Shown here one piece after another: positions 5,666-13,617 of a stretch of 14,530 bases of DNA. The notes below the pieces were generated by a model. It had not been told where the DNA came from. It ran no database searches and was given only the letters and a program-made list of their open reading frames with translations. The stretch spans positions 1 through 14,530 of the forward strand of contig NZBB01000034.1 of assembly GCA_002686295.1 (NCBI GenBank), read 5' to 3'. The number at the start of each line of letters is the position of its first letter. The stretch's first letter is position 1. A program made the position numbers and the translations under genes. This stretch comes from Candidatus Woesearchaeota archaeon (lineage in GTDB: Archaea > Nanobdellota > Nanobdellia > Woesearchaeales > GCA-2686295).

Positions 5666-6457
5666 TTTTAAGAATTCTTCTATAGTTTCAACGAATTCTT
5701 GAGCTTCTTTTAAGTACTCATTATATTGTTCACCAGAAATCTCTTTTATGTCTCTTGCTGTAATCATCTTCATTAAATCATAGAACCTTCTCATAACTTT
5801 TGGATATTTCTTATCTAAAAGTCCTGGTCTTACAAGTTTTTCTTCAAGCATATCTGCTGCGTGGTCAGGACTCGGTGGAACTTCGTTCATTTTCATTAAA
5901 GCCGCATGTGCAGAATCAATTACTGCCCAATATAAATCAACTGTTGCCTGCAATAAATGCCACTTAGAATTGTTTATGGTATTTGGTGCTTTTGAGAAAT
6001 AAGTCCATACTGATTCTGGACTTGGTCTTATTCTTCCTTGATATAAAAGTGCTTGCAGTGGCTCGAAAAAACCAGTGTCTATCAATGCAAATCCGTCTCT
6101 AAGCATGTTAATGGCTATTGGGTCTCCGGACCTTACATATTCCCAAAAATTTGTGAATCTTAAAGTTGTTATATGAAATCTTTGGGATGTGTCTGCAATT
6201 ATTTTCTCAACCATTAATCTATAGGCTTGTACTAATTCTTTTGTTAGCACCATTGTTATATCGTCTATAACAATTAATATGTCTATATCTTTGGCTTTCT
6301 TCTTATGTTTTGCAGAACTTCCAAATATGATTATTGCTTTTAGAAAACTTCCAAATTCTTTGTAAGCCTTCTTAGAAAAATCGTATGCAAGTTCAATATC
6401 AGATTTTTTATACTTATCTTTATTCTTCTTTTTCTTCTTTTGAATATTGAACTCCAA
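5660..6457 (-). CDS. Nucleotidyltransferase-fold protein with helical C-terminal domain (possibly HEPN-like)
   Basis: This 265-residue protein begins with a Lys-rich helix. A minimal nucleotidyltransferase (pol beta) domain follows at about 35-130. Its core is IIIFGSSAK (42-50) then KDIDILIVID (56-65), the GS...DxD pattern that holds nucleotide and metal (Asp57, Asp59). The third acidic residue is not evident: the matching strand reads FHITTLRF (94-101). Residues 140-265 are helical and fit a HEPN-type partner, but a clear Rx4-6H motif is absent, so that label is tentative. The start is TTG at 6457, six bases after GAGGTG (6464-6469). An upstream TATA near 6502 allows separate expression from the TIM-barrel gene 51 bases away. 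It could modify a nucleotide, RNA or protein; the substrate is unknown. Confidence 0.82.
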   Translation of the reverse strand: MEFNIQKKKKKNKDKYKKSDIELAYDFSKKAYKEFGSFLKAIIIFGSSAKHKKKAKDIDILIVIDDITMVLTKELVQAYRLMVEKIIADTSQRFHITTLRFTNFWEYVRSGDPIAINMLRDGFALIDTGFFEPLQALLYQGRIRPSPESVWTYFSKAPNTINNSKWHLLQATVDLYWAVIDSAHAALMKMNEVPPSPDHAADMLEEKLVRPGLLDKKYPKVMRRFYDLMKMITARDIKEISGEQYNEYLKEAQEFVETIEEFLKK

Positions 6458-6498
6458 TCCCTACACCTCTTCTTTTTTTAATTAATATGAATTAACAG

Positions 6499-6506
6499 TA
6501 TTTAAA
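6499..6506 (-). promoter_or_regulatory. TATA box of the nucleotidyltransferase gene
   Basis: On the reverse strand TTTAAATA lies about 45 bases before the TTG at 6457. It predicts a leader of about 20 bases that includes the GAGGTG ribosome binding site. Transcription could also continue in from the operon upstream. Confidence 0.45.
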
Positions 6507-6508
6507 TT

Positions 6509-8506
6509 TTACTCTAATGGAACGTCTGACCATAGTTTCCAATCATTTGATGGGGAATAAGCACCCACTATGTATAATGGTGGTGCTTGATAACCAAAGT
6601 GTTGTTGATGTACGCCTGAAAACCTTGTTGGATGTCCGGTTGATAATCCATATACTGGACTGCCAAATTTTGACCATGTTTCAGGCATTATTGTTTGTGA
6701 ATTAAAACTTCCAGGTTCAGCGATAAAATCTGTATAACCTTTATCTTTTAAAAATTCAACCATTTCTTTTACTGGAGCGTTTCCTTTTCCTATTGTTAAA
6801 TGTTCGTCATCATAGCCCATATTATCTGATAAGTGGAAATGGCCTAAGATTCCTTTTTCATGAAGTTTCTTAACTTTTCCAAGAGCCCATTTTGAAAATC
6901 GCTTATCGAATTCTTTATCACTCTCTCCTTGTTTTTGTTCAAGATTTTTTTTCCAAAGATTTAAGTGTCCGGTGTCAAAAGTTGATCTTATATGTTTTTT
7001 TGAGAGTTCTTCAGCTTTCTCTTTTCCAAGTCTGGGTGTTAGTTCTTTTACCATTTCTTCTCTTCCTGCTTCAACAAGCTCTATCATTTCATCAGGATGA
7101 CTTCCGAATTGATTTGGATGCCAGTTTTCAGGTGCAATGTATAAATCCTCCTGTAAATGTTCTTTGTTTTGTTCATTTTTATTCCATGTTTTTATTCCTA
7201 ATTTAGCAAGGGATTTTGCCGACTTTTCAAGTCCGTAATTCTTGACAGTTGTAACATTTTCCATTGCTTCCTGAGTTTGTGTTGCCTGTACGTCTGCCGC
7301 TGCAGAAGATTCATGTATAAATCTCATAGAATCGTTTTGACTTTTAACTATGTGTTTCAAGTAATCAGTTATTTTTATATTCTTTGGAGGTATAAATTCT
7401 CCAAAATTTTTTTTGGTCATGAGTTTCTTTTTTTCTTCTTCAGAAAGTGAATCTTCTAATTGTTTATAGAATTCTAATGCTTTCTTTGCTTCATCTCTTA
7501 TTTCTTTTTCTCTTTCATAATTTTGTCCGTGAAATAAGGATGATCCTTTTGCCTGTAATATCTTGTTCATATATTGTGTTTTCGCAAATAATTCTTCAGG
7601 AGTAAGTTTTTCTTCAGGATTTTTTTTGTTCCAGTTTTCAGCTTTTTCAACAAAATCACCCCATTTCTTTTCTACTGTTTTAAATTTTGCATGTGATTTA
7701 CTCCATTTAGGAACTCTTCTAAACATTTCTTCTGCTTTGTTTGGATTAAATTCCCAGTCTTTCTTTATTATTTCATCATCAACACCTATCCAGTCATCAG
7801 ACTCAATAATGTTTCCTGATTTATCTTTTGTTCCAACAAGTTTTATTCCTTTCTCTTGTTCATAATCAGCAATTGTCTTGAAGTCTGGTTCATATATAGG
7901 GGTGTCTTTTCTTATTCCTGAAACTATGTCTCCTGTTCTTTTATCAACAACCAGTATAGGTGCTTTTTCAGCTTCTCTTTCATAACCCTTAAAACCTTCT
8001 TTTCCTGCTTGAGAATCAACTATTGGTCTTTGCCATTCTCCTGTATGAAGGACTATTGCTCCTCCTGTTGTTGCTTCTGCTGCGAAATCAATTGCTTTCT
8101 CAACTTCTTTCATGCTTTGATCTCTTGCTTGTTCATCAAAACCTCTCTGTGGATTAAATCCCGCCAGTCCTTCAACTGCAACTGTTGCATGAGTGCTTGA
8201 CTTAACTTTGTTTATTTCAGCCAACTCTCTCATCTGCCTTCTTTCATCTTTGTCAAAACTCTCAGGAGTAGCTCTTTCTTTGTTTCCTTTTCCAGCCCCA
8301 AAAAACTCAAATTCTACTTTTGAGGCTCCTTCTTTTATTTTTGCATCTAATGCTTGTAATTGATGTTGAAAAGGGTTGAGAGAAGTTCCTATTTCTTCAG
8401 GTCCTAAATCAATATTCCATGGTTTTTCTTCAACACCTATAGATTCTTCTATATCATTCTCTGGTGTTCCGTAATATCCCCTGTCAAGTGCGTTGTAGTA
8501 GCTCAA
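6509..8506 (-). CDS. Endonuclease IV / xylose isomerase-like TIM-barrel protein with a large insertion
   Basis: This 665-residue protein has a TIM barrel split in two. The first half (about 36-160) has strands at IGTS, KVEFEFFG, KSSTHA and AIVLHTGEW. The second half (about 453-600) has LYIAPEN, STFDTGHLNLW, GHFHLSDN and FIAEPGS. The positions corresponding to the nine zinc ligands of endonuclease IV all seem present: His106, His154, Glu460, Asp511, His514, His558, Asp567, His569 and Glu597. DEHLTIGKG (567-575) is especially like that enzyme. His154 to Glu460 spans 306 residues, against about 36 in E. coli Nfo, so about 270 residues are inserted, mostly helical and charged. A tail rich in aromatics ends WKLWSDVPLE. 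The start is TTG, overlapping the previous stop in TTGA, with GAGG upstream. It may be an AP-site or RNA hydrolase or a sugar isomerase; the substrate is open. Confidence 0.85.
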   Translation of the reverse strand: MSYYNALDRGYYGTPENDIEESIGVEEKPWNIDLGPEEIGTSLNPFQHQLQALDAKIKEGASKVEFEFFGAGKGNKERATPESFDKDERRQMRELAEINKVKSSTHATVAVEGLAGFNPQRGFDEQARDQSMKEVEKAIDFAAEATTGGAIVLHTGEWQRPIVDSQAGKEGFKGYEREAEKAPILVVDKRTGDIVSGIRKDTPIYEPDFKTIADYEQEKGIKLVGTKDKSGNIIESDDWIGVDDEIIKKDWEFNPNKAEEMFRRVPKWSKSHAKFKTVEKKWGDFVEKAENWNKKNPEEKLTPEELFAKTQYMNKILQAKGSSLFHGQNYEREKEIRDEAKKALEFYKQLEDSLSEEEKKKLMTKKNFGEFIPPKNIKITDYLKHIVKSQNDSMRFIHESSAAADVQATQTQEAMENVTTVKNYGLEKSAKSLAKLGIKTWNKNEQNKEHLQEDLYIAPENWHPNQFGSHPDEMIELVEAGREEMVKELTPRLGKEKAEELSKKHIRSTFDTGHLNLWKKNLEQKQGESDKEFDKRFSKWALGKVKKLHEKGILGHFHLSDNMGYDDEHLTIGKGNAPVKEMVEFLKDKGYTDFIAEPGSFNSQTIMPETWSKFGSPVYGLSTGHPTRFSGVHQQHFGYQAPPLYIVGAYSPSNDWKLWSDVPLE

Positions 8507-9003
8507 TGGTCATCCTCTTTTTTGTAAGTTGAAGTATGAAGTGTTTGATTAATTGACTCAATTACCTGTTTTGACCTTTCAATATAACCAAAGTCATCTT
8601 CTTCTGCTTGTTGGCTGTTTAATGCTTCTTGTGTCTTGTAAAAAGTTTCTCTTTCAGTAGAGTTTATATATTCTCCTTGTTGAACTTTTTCAAATGTTTC
8701 TTTAAGGCCAGTGTATAAATTGCTTCTCTGATTTATTTCTTCTTCTGAAGGAATTATTTCTTCCTGCACATTGTTTTCAGCAATTGTTTCTTCTAAATTT
8801 TTGTTTCCTTCTGCTTCTTTTTGTTTTAACTGTTCTATTATTTCTTCTTGTTTTGCATCTTCTGTTTCTGATCTTATTATTTCTTCAGCTTCTTCTAATT
8901 CTTTTTTCTTTTTTTCTTCTAAATCTTTTAATTCTATTTCTTTTTTTCTTCTTAATCTAGTTAAAGTTTCGAGTCTTTCTCTTCTATAATCAACTTCTAC
9001 CAT
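8503..9003 (-). CDS. Charged coiled-coil protein (166 aa), middle gene of the operon
   Basis: I do not recognise this family. Residues 1-70 are a long, heptad-like helix rich in Glu, Lys and Arg (for example LKDLEEKKKKELEEAEEII), very likely a coiled coil. Residues 75-166 are less regular, acidic and Gln-rich, with helices around SNLYTGLKETFEKVQQGE and YIERSKQVIESINQTL. There is no signal peptide, membrane segment or cysteine. Its ATG at 9003 overlaps the end of the 510-aa gene by seven bases, and its TGA overlaps the TTG of the TIM-barrel gene, so the three are translationally coupled. That arrangement suggests a fixed-ratio complex in which this protein could act as an adaptor. This is inference; no function is known to me. 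Confidence 0.82.
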   Translation of the reverse strand: MVEVDYRRERLETLTRLRRKKEIELKDLEEKKKKELEEAEEIIRSETEDAKQEEIIEQLKQKEAEGNKNLEETIAENNVQEEIIPSEEEINQRSNLYTGLKETFEKVQQGEYINSTERETFYKTQEALNSQQAEEDDFGYIERSKQVIESINQTLHTSTYKKEDDH

Positions 9004-10529
9004 GTTATCATCTTATGGGCTTTCTTATAGTGTTTATAAACCAGCCAAGCATTGTTTGTAGCTGTAGAAGAGGCACTTTTTTTCTCTTCGCTACTTGGTT
9101 TCGATATTTTTTTGGATTTTTTTTCAGGCAAAGAAATTGGTATTAAAGCTCCAAATAGTTCTCCAAATCCTTTGAATATAGATATGAAAGGGTCAAGCAT
9201 TCCAAAGTTCATCCTTTTCTTTATTTTCTTTGTTTCTTTAGGTTCTTTTTCTATTGGTTCTCCTGCTTCTTCTAGATAGTTTTCTAGTTCTTCACCCAAT
9301 GCATCCATGGCTGATTTTACAGAATTATCAACAACTCCAAACATGTTTATTCCTTCATCTCGTCTATACTTGCGATAGTTTTCTATTTCTTGGTCAGACC
9401 AGCCATAAGTTCTTAACTCCATTTCAACTCTGCCAACATGAACAGGTCCTTTGTGAGCATATTGGTCTTTCTGAAAACTCAACTCTGGTTTTGTTCTGAA
9501 TACAAATGTTGCTATTATTACAGGATGCACATTTTTATGTGTTGCTTTCACTGCCATAAATTCTATCTCTGTCATGGATGTTTCGAAAGCAGACACTATA
9601 TCAACACTTTCAATATGTTTCTCACTCATCTGCATCCTTCTTATGTTTCGCAGATAAGGTTTCATCCAATCCATATACATCTTTATAACGCTCCAGTGTT
9701 GTCTCAGGTATTTAAGCTGAAACTTTCTTCTTGATCTAATTTCTTTATCGGTTTTTAACTTCCAATTTATGTATGACATTATTTTTCTTTTCAAAACATT
9801 TTTTACAGAGTTATTATATTTCATTGCATCAACAATTGTATCAACATCTTTTAACTCGTAAATATGTGTATTAAAGAATAGATCTGGCAGAATAGTAAAT
9901 CCTACTTGTTGAGCTAAACCATAAACTGAAGAAGGATTTTTGCTTGCTCCTTCTACAAGGTCTATGTATAATCCTTTTAATGTTATATCTGCGCTTTTCA
10001 ATTCAGTCCATTTATCATATATTTCAAGTCTTTCATCTATGATTCTTAACTCTCTAACTATTTGGAATAAGTCTTTTACCATTTTGCCAATTGCGGCGAA
10101 GTATTGGCTAACAGTATCTTGTTGTATTTTCATTCTGCTTTGAGCTCCACCCCATAATGCACTTTGCTCTGACGCAGAAAATATATCTGTTATTTTGTGT
10201 AGTTTTGGATAGGAAACATCTGTTCTAATATAATTTAAAATCCAAAAATAAATTTCTTCAACCGATGCATTTGCTGATTCAAAGACTAGTTTGTGTCTTT
10301 TTGCAGGCGAGGGATATCCTGTTCTTTGATAAGAACCAAATTTTCCTTCAAATTTTGGTTGTAATTTGAATATCTCGGCTTCTTCCTCGTCTACATATAA
10401 CTCTGCTTTTTTATTAGATAAATTTTTGATAAAATTCTTTCTTTCTTTCTTACTTTTTGGTTCAAGAACTTCTTTTCCTGCCTTGCTCCAAAACTCTGCT
10501 TCCAATAAACCTTTCGAATATTCTGACAT
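8997..10529 (-). CDS. Protein of unknown family (510 aa), first gene of the operon
   Basis: No known domain is recognisable to me. The main body (about 55-420) looks like a mixed fold with long helices, for example DTVSQYFAAIGKMVKDLF (138-155), and is rich in Trp, Tyr, Arg and Lys. A basic patch, KLKTDKEIRSRRKFQLKYLR (257-276), could bind nucleic acid. A later strand-rich segment, HPVIIATFVFRTKPELSF (335-352), precedes a low-complexity Lys/Glu linker (424-440). An amphipathic or membrane-touching stretch, DPFISIFKGFGELFGALIPI (446-465), follows, then a Ser/Lys linker and a final basic helix. There is no signal peptide. GTGAG abuts the ATG at 10529, and a TATA lies about 27 bases upstream. It overlaps the next gene by seven bases. 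Confidence 0.82.
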   Translation of the reverse strand: MSEYSKGLLEAEFWSKAGKEVLEPKSKKERKNFIKNLSNKKAELYVDEEEAEIFKLQPKFEGKFGSYQRTGYPSPAKRHKLVFESANASVEEIYFWILNYIRTDVSYPKLHKITDIFSASEQSALWGGAQSRMKIQQDTVSQYFAAIGKMVKDLFQIVRELRIIDERLEIYDKWTELKSADITLKGLYIDLVEGASKNPSSVYGLAQQVGFTILPDLFFNTHIYELKDVDTIVDAMKYNNSVKNVLKRKIMSYINWKLKTDKEIRSRRKFQLKYLRQHWSVIKMYMDWMKPYLRNIRRMQMSEKHIESVDIVSAFETSMTEIEFMAVKATHKNVHPVIIATFVFRTKPELSFQKDQYAHKGPVHVGRVEMELRTYGWSDQEIENYRKYRRDEGINMFGVVDNSVKSAMDALGEELENYLEEAGEPIEKEPKETKKIKKRMNFGMLDPFISIFKGFGELFGALIPISLPEKKSKKISKPSSEEKKSASSTATNNAWLVYKHYKKAHKMITW

Positions 10530-10549
10530 CTCACTTATTTATCCAATTT

Positions 10550-10560
10550 AAACATTTATA
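10550..10560 (-). promoter_or_regulatory. TATA box of the three-gene unknown operon
   Basis: The reverse strand reads TATAAATGTTT here, about 27 bases before the ATG at 10529 and within the 41-base gap after the antiporter gene. The spacing implies a leaderless or very short-leader message for the 510-aa, 166-aa and 665-aa genes. Confidence 0.5.
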
Positions 10561-10570
10561 ATACTTTCGT

Positions 10571-12259
10571 TTAGCGTCGAGGAGTTCTTCTTTCTCGCAA
10601 TTCTTTTAAATGAGTAACTTTTGTCTCTATTAATTTTTCTATGTCATCAGATACATCTTCAAGCATAATGCCTACTTGATGTCCTCCAAGAAGATGAGGA
10701 ATTATTACATAGTCTGCTCCTTCTTTGTACAGCTTCAATGCTTCCTCAATTTCCAAAGCAGAAACTATTATTTTTGCTTCCTTGTTTTTCTCTTTTACTT
10801 TCTTTATTAATAATCTTGCAGCTATAGGATCAGGTATTGTTGATATGACCATTTCAACCTGTTCTAATCTCAACATTTTCATTATATCTACATCGCTGAT
10901 ATCTCCATAAAGGCAAGGCTGTTTTTTGCTGATAAGCTTCTTTATAATATCTGGATTAAAATCAACAACAAGGAAATCTTTCTTCATCTTTCTTAATGAT
11001 TTAGCTATTGTATAACCCATTCTGTCAAATCCTATCATTAAAATTTTATGAGTTGGTTTCTCTTCTATATGTGCTAATTTTTTGTTCACTTTACTAAGGC
11101 TCTCAAAAGGTTTTAGGTATTTGTTTGAAGCGTGGTATATCTGATTGTCAAATTTTATGAAATAAGTTGTTATGCTAATTGTTATAATTCCTAGTATGGT
11201 TGTAACTGATAACAACTCAGATGATATATGTCCAAGAATCGCTCCCTGAGCAACAATTATAAATGAGAATTCAGATATCTGAGCCAATGAAATACTTGTC
11301 ATGAAGGAAGTTTTTCTCTTATAACCAAAGAAGCTAAGTATTATGGTTGTTAATAATGGTTTAAGAATAATTATTATGATTGTTAATATTATTAATGGAA
11401 TAATCCATGAAGAAAGATTGTTCAGCACTAATTTCATTCCAAGAGAAACAAAGAAAATAGTTGAAAAAAAATCTCTAAGAGTTCTGACTTTGCTTGCTAT
11501 TTCTAAATTGTAAGGAAGATTTGCCAGAGCTACACCTCCAAGAAATGCACCTATGGCTACTGAGAATCCAATTAAAACACTAATAATTCCAAATGAGAAA
11601 CAAATAGTTATGGCTGTTAAGAAAAGAATTTCTTGTGAACGAGCACTAATTTTAATTAGTTTTGGGAATATGTATTGTCCGCTAAAATAAGCTATAAGTA
11701 TTAAGCCAATAGCTTTTAAGATTGCAGTTAATAAAAACACACTTGAAAAATTATTAATAGTTTGCAAAGATGACAATGCAAGTATTGCAAACACGTCTTG
11801 CATAAGAAGAATACCTATTATTATTCGACCGTGCAAAGTGTCGAGTTCATTTTTGTCAGATAATAATTTTATAACAACCATTGTACTGCTAAAAGATATT
11901 ATTAAACCAATATAGATTGATTCTGTGCCTGTAAGTCCAAGCCAACCACCGACAATTAATCCAATTAAGAACATACTAACAATTTGTATTATGCTTCCAA
12001 CAATTATAACATTTCCAATGTCTTTAAGTTTTTTAATCTCTAATTCTAAACCAACAACAAACAATAAGAAAGCTACACCTATTTCTGAGAGAGTGGATAT
12101 TATTTCAGAGTCAGTTATCCATCCAAAACCAATAGGTCCGATTATTAACCCTGCAAGGATGTAAAGAGGAATTAGAGGCTGTTTTAGCAACCTACCAATA
12201 TAACCAAGAATAGTTGCGAAAATAATCATCATTCCGATGTCAAAAAATATCTCGTTCAT
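10571..12259 (-). CDS. KefB-type cation/proton antiporter (CPA2) with RCK/TrkA-N domain
   Basis: This 562-residue protein is an antiporter exchanging K+ or Na+ for protons across the cytoplasmic membrane. Residues 1-370 hold about 12 membrane helices with CPA2 hallmarks: GVAFLLFVVGLELE (61-74), ISFSSTMVVIKLLSD (121-135), GILLMQDVFAIL (149-160, with the Gln-Asp pair of Kef-like members) and DFFSTIFFVSLGMKL (263-277). Residues 400-535 form a cytosolic RCK_N domain (KILMIGFDRMGYTIA, with VVDFNP ending the second strand), which usually senses NAD(H) or nucleotides and gates transport. The glycine motif is GxDxxG. A basic tail ends the protein. GAGG (12266-12269) lies six bases before the ATG. Substrate ion choice cannot be read from sequence. 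It lies between the CorA gene and the unknown operon. Confidence 0.95.
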   Translation of the reverse strand: MNEIFFDIGMMIIFATILGYIGRLLKQPLIPLYILAGLIIGPIGFGWITDSEIISTLSEIGVAFLLFVVGLELEIKKLKDIGNVIIVGSIIQIVSMFLIGLIVGGWLGLTGTESIYIGLIISFSSTMVVIKLLSDKNELDTLHGRIIIGILLMQDVFAILALSSLQTINNFSSVFLLTAILKAIGLILIAYFSGQYIFPKLIKISARSQEILFLTAITICFSFGIISVLIGFSVAIGAFLGGVALANLPYNLEIASKVRTLRDFFSTIFFVSLGMKLVLNNLSSWIIPLIILTIIIIILKPLLTTIILSFFGYKRKTSFMTSISLAQISEFSFIIVAQGAILGHISSELLSVTTILGIITISITTYFIKFDNQIYHASNKYLKPFESLSKVNKKLAHIEEKPTHKILMIGFDRMGYTIAKSLRKMKKDFLVVDFNPDIIKKLISKKQPCLYGDISDVDIMKMLRLEQVEMVISTIPDPIAARLLIKKVKEKNKEAKIIVSALEIEEALKLYKEGADYVIIPHLLGGHQVGIMLEDVSDDIEKLIETKVTHLKELRERRTPRR

Positions 12260-12295
12260 ACAAAACCTCTTTTCAAAGAAGTATTTAATAAGCTA

Positions 12296-12305
12296 ATATA
12301 TAAAT
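12296..12305 (-). promoter_or_regulatory. TATA box of the antiporter gene
   Basis: ATTTATATAT on the reverse strand is about 40 bases before the ATG at 12259. Initiation near 12275 would leave a short leader with the GAGG ribosome binding site. This suggests that the antiporter is transcribed separately from the CorA gene 54 bases upstream. Confidence 0.5.
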
Positions 12306-12313
12306 TTATTTAC

Positions 12314-13258
12314 TTAAAACCATTCGTTTTTCCTGAAATAATTATATAAGAATAAGATAGAACTGATTATTAGTAGCCAAGCAAACAAATAACCTTTCTC
12401 CCATCCTATTTCAGGCATGAACTTGAAATTCATCCCATACAACCCAGTGATAAATGTCGGAACTAAAACTAGAGAGCCAAAAGCAGCCATTTTCTTCATT
12501 ATTTTGTTAAGATTATGAGACATGCTACTAAGATATATGTCAAGTGCACCTGTTAATATATCCCTGTAAGTTGCAACCATATCAATTAATTGTGTTGTAT
12601 CTTGATATACATATCTGAAGTTTTTTATTTGAGAGGTAGGAATCTTTTCAGTTAGTTCATTTTCTATGTTGAATAAAACTTCTCTATTGGCAGATAATGC
12701 TTTATGAAAGAAGATAAGAGTTTTTTTCAAAGAAAATATTTTTTTCACAATTTTCTTTTCAGGATTATGAAATACTATGTTTTCAAGCTTATCTATATCT
12801 TTCTCGACATGATCAAGTATTGAAAAGTAATCATCCATGACTTTCTCTAATATCTGGTAAGTTAAGTAGGTGCTTCCTTTCTTGAAAAACTTTTTCTTAT
12901 TCTCATATTCTAAATCCCATATTTTTTCAACACCATTAACAGCTCTTTTTCTTATTGTTATCAAAAGATTCTCAGAAATAAGGATTGAGAAAGAAGAAGC
13001 AGATATTTCTTCATTTTCCATTAATGGACTTTTGAATATTAGCATCGAGAAATTTTCAAGTTCTGTTATGCTTGGTCTTTCATCTTCATCAACACATCTT
13101 TCAAGTTCAACAGAAGGAATATTTATTAAATTCTTAATTTTTTGAAGTTCTTCTTTGCTTGGATTCTCACAATCAAGCCATTTTAATTTATTAAAATCCA
13201 TACTTTCAACTGTCACTTCTTCTAAATTATTTGTGTCAAATTGAGAAACTCTTAACAT
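12314..13258 (-). CDS. corA: CorA-type magnesium/divalent cation channel
   Basis: CorA forms a homopentameric channel for Mg2+ (also Co2+ and Ni2+) in the cytoplasmic membrane. From 13258 the protein is 314 residues, close to the usual size. A mixed N-terminal cytosolic domain (about 1-150) leads into long helices, including the stalk helix. The pore helix ends in FITGLYGMNF, with the defining GMN at 275-277. MPEIGWEKGY follows as the selectivity loop, then a second membrane helix (LFAWLLIISSILFLYNYF) and a basic tail. An in-frame TTG at 13312 would extend it by 18 residues, but that extension contains the TATA box itself. The ATG at 13258 directly follows GAGGTGA (13261-13267), so it is the real start. 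Confidence 0.95.
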   Translation of the reverse strand: MLRVSQFDTNNLEEVTVESMDFNKLKWLDCENPSKEELQKIKNLINIPSVELERCVDEDERPSITELENFSMLIFKSPLMENEEISASSFSILISENLLITIRKRAVNGVEKIWDLEYENKKKFFKKGSTYLTYQILEKVMDDYFSILDHVEKDIDKLENIVFHNPEKKIVKKIFSLKKTLIFFHKALSANREVLFNIENELTEKIPTSQIKNFRYVYQDTTQLIDMVATYRDILTGALDIYLSSMSHNLNKIMKKMAAFGSLVLVPTFITGLYGMNFKFMPEIGWEKGYLFAWLLIISSILFLYNYFRKNEWF

Positions 13259-13295
13259 TCTCACCTCTTTATTAGTATTTGTTTGTTTTTGATAG

Positions 13296-13304
13296 TATAT
13301 AAAT
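13296..13304 (-). promoter_or_regulatory. TATA box of corA
   Basis: ATTTATATA on the reverse strand is about 42 bases before the ATG at 13258. It predicts a leader of about 15 bases holding the GAGGTGA site. It rules out the longer in-frame start at 13312. Confidence 0.55.
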
Positions 13305-13347
13305 TTTTTCAAAACAATTAAAAACTTGTTTGTAAATTATTAGTGTT

Positions 13348-13617
13348 ATGAAAAGATTAAGGATTATTATTCATGGAAAAGTACAAGGAGTTCTTTTTCG
13401 AATCTACACTGTTAATCAGGCAAGAAGAATAGGTGTTCGTGGCTTTGTGAGAAATTTGTCTGATGGACTGGTAGAAGCAGTTGCAGAAGGAGAAGAAAAC
13501 AAATTAAAAGAATTTATATCTGCTTGTGAGAAAGGTTCTGTGTTTTCTAAAGTTACCAATATAGAACTTGAATGGCTTGATTATAACGCTGAGTTTGAAG
13601 ATTTCAACATTCGCTAG
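13348..13617 (+). CDS. acyP: Acylphosphatase
   Basis: This 89-residue protein is a full-length acylphosphatase, a small cytosolic enzyme that hydrolyses acyl phosphates such as acetyl or carbamoyl phosphate. The phosphate-binding loop reads GKVQGVLFR (10-18) with catalytic Arg18. Catalytic Asn36 lies in GFVRNLSDGLVEAVAEG (32-48). The usual GVGFR is GVLFR here, a change in the loop next to the arginine that is tolerated in some relatives. The start ATG follows an AT-rich stretch without a ribosome binding site, so the message may be leaderless. It is divergent from corA, and its last bases overlap the end of the small ORF on the opposite strand. Confidence 0.95.
   Translation: MKRLRIIIHGKVQGVLFRIYTVNQARRIGVRGFVRNLSDGLVEAVAEGEENKLKEFISACEKGSVFSKVTNIELEWLDYNAEFEDFNIR

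Noticed and set aside
7157..8028. Insertion in the TIM-barrel protein as an intein
   Set aside because: No Cys or Ser/His-Asn splice-junction residues or intein blocks are visible; it is charged and helical, so it is treated as a domain insertion.
9254..9734. Overlapping plus-strand frames opposite the 510-aa gene
   Set aside because: Several short frames shadow a single long, promoter-equipped reverse-strand gene, with no start signals.
13259..13312. Longer CorA N-terminus starting at TTG 13312
   Set aside because: The extension encodes the TATA box region, while GAGGTGA precedes the ATG at 13258.
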